Shown piece by piece: positions 47,519 to 58,836 of a DNA stretch of 64,000 nt (position 1 is the stretch's first letter; every line of letters starts with the position of its first letter). The notes under the pieces were generated by a model that worked only from the letters and a program-made list of their open reading frames with translations, was not told the DNA's origin and ran no database searches. The stretch comes from Antennarius striatus (Eukaryota > Chordata > Actinopteri > Lophiiformes > Antennariidae): positions 8,386,501 through 8,450,500 of the forward strand of contig NC_090780.1 in NCBI RefSeq assembly GCF_040054535.1, given 5' to 3'. The translations under genes were made by a program, and so were the position numbers.

Positions 47519-48310
47519 GGATATAGGGAGAAATCTTTTAAATGAGTATTTGATCACAACAATGTGATTTGTTGAAATAATAATGAGCTGGAAGTAAGGT
47601 ATAAATGAATGGGTTTATTTATCTGCTGTCACATTTCCTTTCCAAAACACAATTCAAAAGAACTAAAAGAATTGTTACATTTTTTTTACACAAAGAATTT
47701 TGTCATGATCATTCTTTTTTTCTGTTTCCATGATTACACTGGGAAAATAAAATATTTTCAAAAAAATCTCCAATGTAGTGGAGAGGTTCATTTAATAATT
47801 CTTCGAATTTTGCATTTGAGTACAACATGAAAAAGATCTGAAAAAATTAATTGTTATATACTGGTCTGACTGGCTTACCATTTGTCAGAATCAGCTTTTT
47901 TTAAAAGAACGCTTAACCCTTGTGTGCTGTTCATATTTTTGTTACTCAGCCAGTGTCAATGGGTCTGGTGGACCCACTGAATTTGGGGGTTTTTATTACA
48001 ACAAAATCTAACAATTTTATGCTAAAATACTCAACAGATGTTTACTTCATCCCAATTACAAGTAATATAAAAAGCATATATAGTTAAAATTTGACCTTTA
48101 ACCTTTGTTAGATCATATTTATGAATTAAAGTGCCACTCGTTTAATTGTTTTTTAACAAAATGTAATAAAAAAAGAAAATCAATTATAATGAAGATATGA
48201 GTGGAAAAACCTCCACACATTTACAAGTGAAGCAAGGTTTTCCATAACAACTGATTTTTATTTATATGAACTTCATTAGAAATTTAACTCATTCAGGTCA
48301 GTTTACACAG

Positions 48311-50654
48311 AATGTAGCCGCAAGAGGACACAAGCCAGTGTAAATACAGAGGGTTGCGTCAGGAATGGCATCCGGCGTAAAACTTTTGCCAAATCAAACA
48401 TGTGAATCAAACCTATGACTTCCATACCGGATCGGTCAAGGCTTGGGTTAACAACGACCGCCATCGGCGCTGTTGACCTACAGGGCGATGGTGGAAATGG
48501 GACTACTGTTTGTCGAAGAAGGAGAGGAGGAAAGTGTGCCTGTAAGAAGAGAGAGAAGAGGAACGACAAGAGTATAGGACTGAGAGTAGGGACATTGAAT
48601 GTTGGAACTATGACAGGAAAAGGTAAAGAGTTGGTTGACATGATGCAGAGGAGGAAGGTAGACATACTGTGTGTCCAGGAGACCAGGTGGAAAGGTAGCA
48701 AGGCTAGAAATTTAGGAGCAGGGTTCAAGTTGTTCTATCATGGTATAGATGGGAAGAGAAATGGAGTAGGAGTTATCTTGAAGGAGGAGTTTGTTAGGAA
48801 TGTCCTGGTGGTAAAAAGAGTGTCAGATAGAGTGATGAGTCTAAAGCTAGAAATCAATGGTGTGACGTGCAATGTTGTTACTTAGTATGCTCCACAGGTA
48901 GGATGTGAGCTGGAGGAGAAGGAGTCTTGTTAGACTTTGATGAAGTGATGCAGAGCATACCTAGAAATGAGAGAGTTGTCACTGGTGCAGACTTCAATGG
49001 ACATGTTGGTGCAGGAAACAGAGGTGATGAGGAGGTGATGGGCAGGTTTGGTATCCAGGAGAGGAATGCAGAAGGACAGGTGGTAGTTGACTTTGGAAAA
49101 AGGATGGAAATGGCTATAGTGAATACTTTATTTCAGAAGAGGCAGTAACATAGGGTGACCTATAAGAGTGGTGGTCGGTGCACACAGGTAGACTACATCT
49201 TATGTAGACAGTGTAATCTGAAGGAGATCAGTGACTGTAAAGTAGTGGTAGGCAATAGTGTAGCAAAACAGCATAGGATGGTGGTGTGTAGGATGACTGT
49301 GTAAGAAGATTAAGAGGACAAAGGCAGAGCGGAGGACACAATGGTGGAAGCTGAAAAGGAAAGAGTGTTGCATGACTTTTAGGAAGGAGTTAACACAGGC
49401 TCTGGGTGGTCAGGAGGTGCTTCCAGATGACTGGACAACTACAGCTAATGTGATCAGGGAGACAGGTAGGAAAGTACTTGGTGTGTCATCTGGAAGGAAA
49501 GTAGATAAGGAGACTTGGTGGTGGAATGAGGAGGTACAGGAGTGTATGCAGAGAAAGAGGTTAGCTAAAAAGAAGTGGGACACCGAGAGGACTCAGGAAA
49601 GTAAGCTTATGACAGGGTGCCCAGAGAGGAACTGTGGTATTGTATGAGTAAGTCTGGAGTGGCAGAGAAGTATGTTAGAGTGGTGCAGGACATGTATGAG
49701 GACTGTAAAACAATGGTGAGGTGTGCTGTAGGTGTGACAGAGGAGTTCAAGGTGAAGGTGGGACTGCATCAGAGATCAGCTCTGAGCCCCTTCTTGTTTG
49801 CTATGTTGATGGACAGGCTGACAGACGAGGGTAGACAGGAATCTCCATGGACTATGATGTTTGCAGATGACATTGTGATCTGCAGTGAGAGCAGAGAACA
49901 GGTGGAGGAGAAGCTAGAGAGGTGGAGGTTTGTCCTGGAAAGGAGAGGAATGAAGGTTAGCCACAGTGAGACAGAGTACATGTGTGTGAATGAGAGGGAC
50001 CCAAGTGGAAGAGTGAGGTTATAGGGAGAAGAGATCAAGAAGGTGGAGGATTTTAAGTACTTAGTGTCAACAGTCCAGAGCAATGGAGATTGTGGAAAAG
50101 AGGTGAAGAAGCCTGTACAGGCAGGATGGTACGGGTGGAGAAAAGTTTCAGGTGTGATGTGTGATGGAAGAGTTTCAGCTAAAATGAAAGGAAAGGTGTA
50201 CAAAACTGTGGTGAGACCAGCGATGTTGTTTGGTCTAGAGACAGTGTCACTGAGGAAAAGACAGGAGACAGAGCTGGAGGTAGCAGAGATGAAGATGCTG
50301 AGGTTCTCTCTGGGAGTGACCAGGAAGGATAGGATCAGGAATGAGTACATCAGAGGGACAGCACATGTTAGAGGTTTTGGAGATAAAGTCAGAGAGGCCA
50401 GACTGAGATGGTCTGGACATGTCCAGAGGAGAGATGGTGAATATATTGGTAGAAGGATGCTGAGTTTTGAACTGCCAGGCAGGAGGCCTAGAGGAAGACC
50501 AAAGAGGAGGTTTATGGATGTAGTGAGAGAGGACATGAAGGTAGTTGGTGTGAGAGAAGAGGATGCAGAAGACAGGGTTAGATGGAGGCAACTGATTCGC
50601 TGTGGTGACCCCTGAAGGGAAAAGCCGAAAGGAAAAGAAGAAGAAGAGAAGAAG
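48311..50654 (+). mobile_element. RTE-clade LINE, copy 4, near full length with internal deletion
   Basis: Begins with a 5' leader (GTTGCGTCAGGAATGGCATC), then an APE-type endonuclease (RVGTLNVGTMTGKGKELVDM, VDILCVQETRWKGSKARN, GADFNGHVGAGNRGDEEVMG). A jump near 49605 leads to the late RT domain (VPREE-like, FADDIVICSESREQVEEKLE) and the C-terminal RRPRGRPKRRFMDVV. It ends GACCCCTGAAGGGAAAAGCC and GAAGAAG. It is flanked by the identical 16-base repeat AGGTCAGTTTACACAG (48295-48310, 50655-50670). It is inactive because of frameshifts, a stop near 48885 and the deletion. Confidence 0.9.
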
Positions 50655-51774
50655 AGGTCAGTTTACACAGCACAAGCTGAACACATACAGTAACCATGTC
50701 AGTCTAGACATGTCAACCATAGGCAGCCTATACATCACATGAGTTTTACTGTGTCTATGTTGCATATGGACATCTTGCACTTGATGCATGTATATTGTGT
50801 TTTTCCGTCCTTCTTGGGTCCACACACTTTGCAGCGCTTCATTTTGTTGCTGCTGGCCGCAACCTAGAATAATGAAAAGATCAGGAACACCTTTCTCTCT
50901 CTCAAGTCATGAATGTCAGACATATACTGCAACAGCATCACACACTTATGTCAGGCTTTGCAGATGGTGGCTCTCTAGGTCAGATGAATGGGGCACTAGC
51001 ATTCTCCTCCTGAATCCTCTTCATGATGGCTACAGAGGCTGTGGTTCTTGGAACATGTCTTCTTTGGATTTGAGGCCTGACCAGTGCCTTTCCCACTTCC
51101 TCGAGAAAGAGGCGTCTCCTCTGGAGCTTCCCTCTGTTCCACTCTGGATTCAGTGCCATCCAGATGCTAAACGCTTTGTACTCGGGGATGTCCAATATGT
51201 CAAAGAATATCACTAGTGGCCAAATGGAGTGGCCTCCATTTGCAATCATAGGCAGTCACCAGCTTGTCCATGTTGTCTACTCCTTTTGTGGCACTGTAAT
51301 CCATGATGATCTCTGGTTTCTGATGCTCCTGGCCACAGATTCTCCCATCATTATGCAGTGTACACATGAGTACCACATTCTTGCCTTTCTTTGGCACATA
51401 AAATACCAGGGACGTGTCAGCCGTGTACACAAACTTAGAAGACATGAATTTTCAGATATGAGATCCTCACAATCTGAAACCTCTTCCTCAACATTATCAT
51501 CAAAATCTTCTCTCTTCCAAAATTAATTGCAAGTACCTCTGAGAAGAGAATCTTATGGCCATCTTGATCAATTGTGATAAGGAACCATACTGGGAAAGCT
51601 ATATTTAGTGTGTCCCACCCCCAATTTGCAGCTGGGATAGAGTATGAGATGGTTCCTGCAAGACAGAGGGTAAAATGTGAGGGCAGGTGGTGTTCGTGCT
51701 TGAATTTTGCGACAATTTTGCAACCTTGTGTGGAAAGAGCAGGGACAGAAACACAAAACTTACATGTACACTCA

Positions 51775-51778
<4 letters not shown>

Positions 51779-51824
<46 letters not shown>

Positions 51825-51839
51825 CACACACACACACAG
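51779..51839. repeat. (CA)n microsatellite
   Basis: About 60 bases of CA with one CG interruption, inside the piggyBac-like element. Confidence 0.95.
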
Positions 51840-52087
51840 ACAGACAGGAGGAGAACAGAGTGAAGGTACACAGGACCTACGATTTCCACTCTTATTAGGT
51901 CTTATGGAACATCCTCTATGTAATATAAATGTGTAGGGGGGGTGTACAGTGTGTGGTCATTGAAAATGTGTTCTGATATATGTTCTTCACAGAAAATGAG
52001 CCAAGGCCAATGAATCTGAGTTCTTTTTTGTTTAAAAAAAAAAAAAGAAAACGGGTCCCACAGACCCAAACACCATACAAGGATTAA

Positions 52088-54283
52088 GTTTGTATGTAAG
52101 AGTATTTATGAAACCTGTTCGACAAGAAAGCTTTTTTCAGAAGTACTTGTTCAATCTGATATTATTTGATCAGACAGGAATGTCTCACCTCTGAGGAACA
52201 TAACATCAAATATGTCCATCATGACGAGATGTGTTCACTGTTAAAGATTTCACAAACTGATTCCACATCAACAAGTCTTAAAACTTTACGTTAGTTTCCA
52301 ATAACTTGAAAATAAATTGCAGCAGAGATAAAGTTGTCTAGTGAATGTGGTGATGGGTCTTTGTGTCCTTTGTGTTTGGGGCATTGACGTCAGGGTCACT
52401 TCCTGATTATCCTCAGGAAGACAGCATCTTCTCTTACAGTTGTGAGTCTAACACATGATTGTCATGATAAAACCCACATGACCTTAACCCTAAGCAGTTA
52501 CAACACATCTGGAGGAAATGGGTCAGATAACAGTGTTATAGAATAAAAAAGGACATTATAAAATTAAAATAAGAAAAATAGTCTTTTTTAAGAATATTTA
52601 AAATTTCAAAATAGGTATCAATCACACCATAACAACAGCAATGACACTTGATGACTAATAACTTTCTGTTTCTCTTTGACTACCAGACATCAACGGAGGG
52701 AGAGATATGAACAAAAATCCCCCCTCCCACCCCCAAAATATTTGCATATATATTTATATAAGTGAAGCTTACCTCATACTGCAACATGGTGGAATTAAAT
52801 TTTATGTTTGAAATTTAGGAGACATTGATTCTTTATCGAGCGTCTTCCTCATCACCCAGTGCCAGCAGTGGGAGGCTGTCTACCTCACTTCTGGGAACAA
52901 TATCCTTAGGGACCATCCAAACATTACAGCTGCCTGCCATAACACCTTTATACACGTCTATGTCACTATTAACTGTAAAATGTATGATTTAAAATCATGA
53001 CAAAGGCTCATAACATTCACCAACTTTATTTTAAATAGCCATTGGTTTTCAAAAGCTTCCATGTTAATAACCAGTATCAAATTGTAGAATTTCACTGGAT
53101 CCTATTTTTCATTAACATTTTCACACTAAACTCTTGATTTTTACTTACAATAGTTTCCATGTTATTTCACCAGATATTTCAAATCTAGGCCAAGTGAGAC
53201 AAAATAGGCCAAGTGAGTGCTGGAAGAATTTTAGTTTTACTTTTATTCAGTGCTACACTGAACCATTTCCACAAAGACACATAGGCAGAAGCAACAGTGC
53301 TGCAACAAGAGACTTCTTGATATGACCTTTGTGCATTTACTCTGAGGATCCACAGGGGAAAAAAAATTTGTGGACACAACAACAGCTAAAGATGTTTACA
53401 CATGTACAAGCAATATTTTGTGAGCAACAAAAAAACAAGGATATTTGTGATGCCTCTGGTCATTTTTCTTAACCTTTAGCTGCTAATGGCTGCTGGTTGC
53501 CTTTTAAAATTCAGGGTTGTGGATGACACACAATATGTTGTGGAGATGTCACACTCATGTCCAGTGCTACTTGGCCCTTCAACTCGCTTTGCACATGCAG
53601 ACATCACACATTGATTTGTCACAACACTGACACCATTATGATTACATTTGTTTTATAAAAAACAGTAAAGCAAAACATGGACATGACTGTGGCTTCAGTG
53701 ATTAATAAAACTGTCAAACAGACGGCATGTAAAAATGTTAGTTATTGTCAAACTTTATGTGTATATTATATTATTGTTACATTAATTGCACATTAATTTT
53801 GTGTGTTTTTCAATACAACTTTTTCTTCAAGTTTGTCCTTTACATTTAAAAAAAAAATCTTATTACATCTTTCATTTTCATATCAATAAACTAAAGACAA
53901 GTCTCTCCTCTGGACTGGAGGTCTCCTGCACAGCCACAGACACAAGAATGCAGTTTGTTAGTCTGTTTTCAACACAAGTCACTGTAATTTTTCTTGCTCC
54001 ACAAAACGTCTGCACTCCCCTGCAGCAAAGACGGTGATCTTCTGCAGAGGAGCTCCTCTCAACTTCATGTGTACATCCATTTATGGCAACGGCATCCCTG
54101 ACAAGCACAAGCTTAGCAGGTTACAGTAATTGCAAATTGCAGCAGAGATAAGTTTTTAAGTCAAGTATTTAAGACATCGAATTTTCAGTTTGGCAAAAGG
54201 TGTAAAGCTCTAACATTAATTGCTACATTTGAAAAGAAAAGAACATTGGTGCAGCCAGGGTTTTCAAAAGTGTGTTTTTGAAT
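52088..54283. other. Region between Shisa copies A and B
   Basis: No exon is firmly supported. A minus-strand open stretch at 53878-54108 is Cys-rich (HRLCCRGVQTFCGARK) after a CAG acceptor-like site, but lacks the Shisa CCGTC..YCC pattern and a good donor. Part of this region should be copy B 3' UTR. Confidence 0.45.
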
Positions 54284-56037
54284 CTAAACCTGCCGATTTA
54301 GACCATAAGTTGGATTATAGGGCGGCTGTGAAAAATCATCAAACACAGGTGGCTGACTGGGATGGAGTCCCATTGGCTGCCCTGGATTGGGTGGATTTGT
54401 AGTTGGACTATCTGTAAGGACACAAAACAAGTATTTGTTTCATTATTATTGACAAATGTTGCAGTTTTCAAGGGTTTTCTTTTTGTCTGAGATTGTTGAC
54501 TTGTAACAACTTTAGTAACAATAAGATCACACATGAACAGTTTATGTAGCTCAAAGCAAATCTATGAATGTTGCAATAATGTTTTAATGGCATGTGATTT
54601 GCCAAAATGTGCTCTGATGAAGGATTTTGTTAAGGATGTTGGAATGATTTTGACTGTGCAGTTGTGATAAATGCAGCAATTTGTGCTGCATGCAGAAAAA
54701 AATCTGTTGAACAACAAGTAGAACTTCCTAAAATACTTGAGAAGTGTATTTCTGTGTAAACACAAGACACAAATGTTGATGATGCTAATGGGCAATTATG
54801 CTGGAAAGTTGAGAAAACTAAAGTCATGAACCCATTGGATGTGGCCATGTTGTAATTCTGTGTCTAAGACACCACCCAAAAGAAAACCACAAGTTCTTAA
54901 CTTTACAACTATGACATAACTCACTAGCTTCCAAGTAGGAGGGTGGTGGTGCTGTAGGGTTGAGCGGGCCTGTGAATACAGGCCGGACAGGTACAGGCTG
55001 GTAGGCAGGGGGGGACGGATGATAGCCAGAGGGGGAGAGTGGTTGCAGGGGTGTGTTGACCACGGTGGTGGTGGTTGTCACAGCTGTGGGCAAAGTCAGA
55101 GATATTAGAGAATCATGTCCAGTGTTCTCTGATATCACACTGACTGAAACACACTGTAATGCACTTTATAAAATACACTGCAGCAGCCTACACAAATTAA
55201 AAATGTAATGAAAAGTATGTCCTACTTCGGTTTCGTCTTTTTCTACACTTTTTGTAGAACAGGCAGCAAGGAGCCACACAGCAGATGACAAGACATACAC
55301 AGAAGAGGACAGGTATGACCACCCCAAAGATGCTTCCCAGAATCACAGCGAGTTTAGAGTGTTTCTCGTGGATAGGTCTGCAGGCAAAAGACAAACTTTC
55401 ATTGAGGCACAAAGATGAAAACAATGAAATTATTTTCATGAAACTGCTAACATTTCCTGTGTTCCACAACTACAAACAGTTTTTTAATCACATTAAACAA
55501 AACACTGGTTCAAAGCAGGAGCCCACCCTCCAGTGCATTCCTCTTGCTTTTCTTGAGAAATACGATAATACTTGTTATCACAGCAGTATCTCCTGTTGCA
55601 GGTTCCACAACAGTACTCATTACATAGCTGAGTTTTGTATAAGTAGCCATCCGTGTGCCAATGCTGGTAACAATATTCAGCTGTAACAACCAACAAAACA
55701 CACAAAACACAGGGTCAGTTGAACTAACAAACCAGCTGAAGCTCTCTTTATAGACAAAAACAGACAGTTCATCAGCATACAAGTAAAATCTCTCATTAGA
55801 AGTCAAAACAGCCAGTTAAGAAGTAAGAGCAAAGTTGTGTATACAAAACTGCAGTACCTGGTTATTAACTGACTTGGTTTGGTTTCACGTTGTATCTGTC
55901 AGCACATGAAGGAGGAAATCCTAAAAATGCACACCTGGACAAATGTACATTTCTAGTAAATAAAACTCACCCCATACTGCCGGCAGTAGGATCACAAATG
56001 CAGCACACACTAGAATGGGCAAAATATTTGAAACCAT
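54284..56037 (-). CDS. Shisa-5/scotin-like protein, copy B (complete, 219 aa)
   Basis: Five exons: 55971-56037, 55527-55680, 55226-55377, 54925-55083 and 54284-54411. Phases are 1, 2, 1, 1, and the join gives 660 bases including TAG. Residues 1-23 are a signal peptide ([20 protein letters not shown]). Exon 2 is the Shisa Cys-rich domain with [15 protein letters not shown]. Exon 3 holds the membrane helix ([19 protein letters not shown]), then KKCRKRRNR. Exon 4 is Thr/Pro-rich ([20 protein letters not shown]), and exon 5 ends [14 protein letters not shown] with a PPxY motif. Known Shisa-5 (scotin) is an ER/nuclear-envelope p53 target in apoptosis; whether this copy shares that role is inference. 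Donors are GTGAGT, GTGGGC, GTAGGA and GTGAGT. Confidence 0.87.
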
Positions 56038-58836
56038 TCCTGAAATGAAGTTGTGTAATTAGAAAATGATTTTGACTCTGCAGTTTGACAACTGTTGTTA
56101 CCTTTGTCTGTCACACCCTGTAGCTAGTTGTCTAACAGCATTCCTCACCTCATCCCATAGACGTGCCTATGGTAGAGCTCCTTTCTGTTCATCTCTCGCA
56201 GTTCCTGAAACTCCAACTCCAAATTAAGATTACAGTACTGTTCTAAAGACAAATACGCAAAAAAACTGCCTCCTGCATAAACCACCACGCTATGTGGTTT
56301 CCTTTAACAAAGAGGTTATATTTACATTCTTGGCTGTCTATTGGTTTGTCAGCAGGATTGTGCAAAATGTCCTAATTTCACATTCACGAAAAAATGGTGA
56401 GCAGAGGAGCTTTGGATGAGAATATAATCCACTTTATCTCTGGTTGTCAGTCCAAATAAGATTAAGAAATGCTTTCGGAGCAATATACTTAATTTTTTTT
56501 TTTGTTGTGCACTGGGTTTTAAGTTCAGCAATGTGATTTTTTGAAGTTATGTCCACCTTGCCAGTGGACAAAACGCCAGGTTTTTGTAAGAGACTAGACC
56601 CATCTGTCAGTACACTTGACAGAGTGGTTGAGAAGTACGGGGGTATCTAACAATAGATTTATATCGGACATGGACATTCTACTGTACTTATGACCTTTTT
56701 TTTGTGTTGTATATTTATTTTCTACTTTGTGGTTACAATTATTTGGTCTTGTGTGTTTTCTTTTATATCACTCGATTATCATACTTAAAAGAAGTGTACT
56801 GTACTTATATTCTGTAAATGCAATAACAAAAGTTGGGTAAAAACAAAATAAGTGTATTACATTAACATTTTTATTGCACATAGCAGAATTTAGTTGTGGG
56901 TTTTGTTTTGTTTTTACAAAAAGAAATGTCTATATATTTTCAGCAGTGGTTTGAAGGCCAATTAATTTTGGCCAATTAATAAAAAGACAAACAATAATAA
57001 ATCTCTGCTGGTATATTTCTCAATGCAACACAAATAATCAACTCTAACATAAAAACACTCAAATTAAAATCACAAGCCAAAGGACTGAAATCACAGGAAG
57101 CAAACATGTATTGGTATAACGTTCAGACAAAAGGCAAGCTAACAATGACATACCATACACAGAACACTTGGTCAATGAAACACTTGCATATTCCTCATAA
57201 ATGCTTCACAAACTAACAGGATATATGAAATATAAGGCCCTTTTTATTAGCTGTAACTTTTTTTCTCTCTCATCAGCTGGTAAAATAAAAGCAGTAACAG
57301 CATAGATGGGATTCAACATCATTTCCACATCATATGAAGCATGGCTAAACTTGACCACGACAACATCTAAATGAGGGACATTAAACAGCAGAGTTCCTCC
57401 AAAGATCAATGTCCGGCTTGTCACATGAGCCAAACTTTCCTTATCGAAGTTGAAATGAATATTATGAAAAAGTCACTTTAGAAACACAACTGTCAAATCG
57501 TTTCAGTTGGAAGAAAATTGTAATGAGAGCTGTGACAACCAAGAAAGACAAAACAAAGAAAAGAGGATTTATTAGTCTAGTTCTTGGACAAAAAAAAAAG
57601 CCTTCTAGTTTGGACTGCTGTGCTACTGCAGTCTAATCAAGGCAATGGTGACGTTAATTTACATAAAATAATATCCTATAATATTCAACACGGAGAACTA
57701 AACAATACTGAGTAAGAAAATGACCTTTTAAATTCAAAACATGCAGTTTTCATTATAACCAAAGGAAGAGAAATTCAAAGGCCTCAAAAAGCAGAAGTCA
57801 TCAATGTAGAATACATTTCACTGCAGTGACTGTACGCCTTCAAAACAGCAGTTAACAAATCAATCATGAACTAGAAAATAAAGATTTGAAAACGGCAACA
57901 CGATAAAAGTAAAATGATAGAGAAGGCACAGTTGTTGCATCTGACATTTGTTTGTGAACTTCACGACTGTTCCATTATGAATGAAAATGTTCTTTGGTTA
58001 TTTCTCAGCCACCAATGCATTTCAGTTAGTTACTGTACATGCGCTGCAGTTGGGCAGAAAAAAAACATGAAATTATCCTGAGTAAAATAGAAAATATTTG
58101 TGTAGCCTTCTTTACATACATGCAAAAGTCTAATTTTTAGATAATTTCCCCAGTGTATAAGGCTTATTGTGAAGTGGCAGGATGACATTCCCTTTTATTG
58201 ATGCTTTCCCACGCTGTGACAATCTGAATATCAGTAGTCAACTGACAATGACTTGATATTTATGACAAGTTTATACATGTTTGACTTGTTCCCTAGTAGT
58301 ATCTATAAAGCTGCAGACAGAAAACAATGTGGAAGTACACATGAAAAAGTATACAAAAAACTTCATGTGTCTGAATTACAGCGGCAGCAAGCCCCAATCA
58401 TCACTGAAGATGGTGACGTGACGTAAGGGGTCACGTGGGTTCGGCCAGTGCTCGGTTTAGACTAGGAGGGCGAAAAGACATGTTTAGAAGACTGGAAAAT
58501 ACTTTTTTAAAAATCTTCATCAACTCTTTAAAATGAGGCTCAGTGGTTCTGTGTTTAATTGATGACAAAAATGGAGCCCCAAAGAAACGTTGAAATGAAA
58601 TACAAACTCTACTACTTGTAAACTGTAAGTACATGCAATACAAGTAAAGAGGTATAAACATTTTCACTTGGCAACTCTTCCATAGAATAGATGTACTACA
58701 ACCACTAAAAGCATCATAGCTTTTTTATAATTGAATCAAGACAATCAGAATTCAGTTGTTTTGGTTCAGATGAAACCTTTCCAGTTCTGCTGAGTTCCAA
58801 CATGCTGCTGAAGCACACAGAGAGAGCTTGGCTTCC
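56038..58836. other. Copy B upstream flank and copy C 3' UTR
   Basis: A minus-strand AATAAA (TTTATT on plus near 56871-56876) could end the copy C transcript, giving a 3' UTR near 2 kb. No coding exon or repeat is recognised. Very AT-rich. Confidence 0.4.

Larger units (their letters stand above)
47913..52087 (-). mobile_element. piggyBac-like DNA transposon, split by a LINE
   Basis: Both outer ends show TTAA, the invariant piggyBac target. Inside lie imperfect terminal repeats: CCCTTGTGTGCTGTT on the left and, reverse-complemented, TCCTTGTATGGTGTT on the right, each followed by a GGGTCTG..GGACCC sub-terminal block. The minus strand encodes decayed transposase pieces: YVPKKGKNVVLMCTLHNDGR (51200-51445), KPEIIMDYSATKGVDNMDKL, and SIWPLVIFFDILDIPEYKAF to LNPEWNRGKLQRRR (50980-51249). 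They are followed by a C-terminal Cys cluster (RCKVCGPKKDGKTQYTC, about 50775-50850). The frame is broken, so the element is inactive. It contains an RTE LINE (48311-50654) and a CA tract. Confidence 0.85.

Noticed and set aside
47870-47912. Possible Cys-rich exon end of Shisa copy A (AADSDK-like, then GGTAAGCC) directly beside the piggyBac insertion
   Set aside because: Rejoining across the TTAA gives no CCGTC..YCC pattern and a stop upstream, so a coding exon cannot be supported.
49769-50536. 255-residue minus-strand open frame
   Set aside because: It is antisense to the RTE LINE reverse-transcriptase region; the plus frame carries the recognisable FADD and C-terminal motifs.
52830-52955. 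Short minus-strand frame starting MAGSCNVWMVPKD
   Set aside because: Only 36 codons, no signal peptide, no domain and no splice context that ties it to a neighbour.
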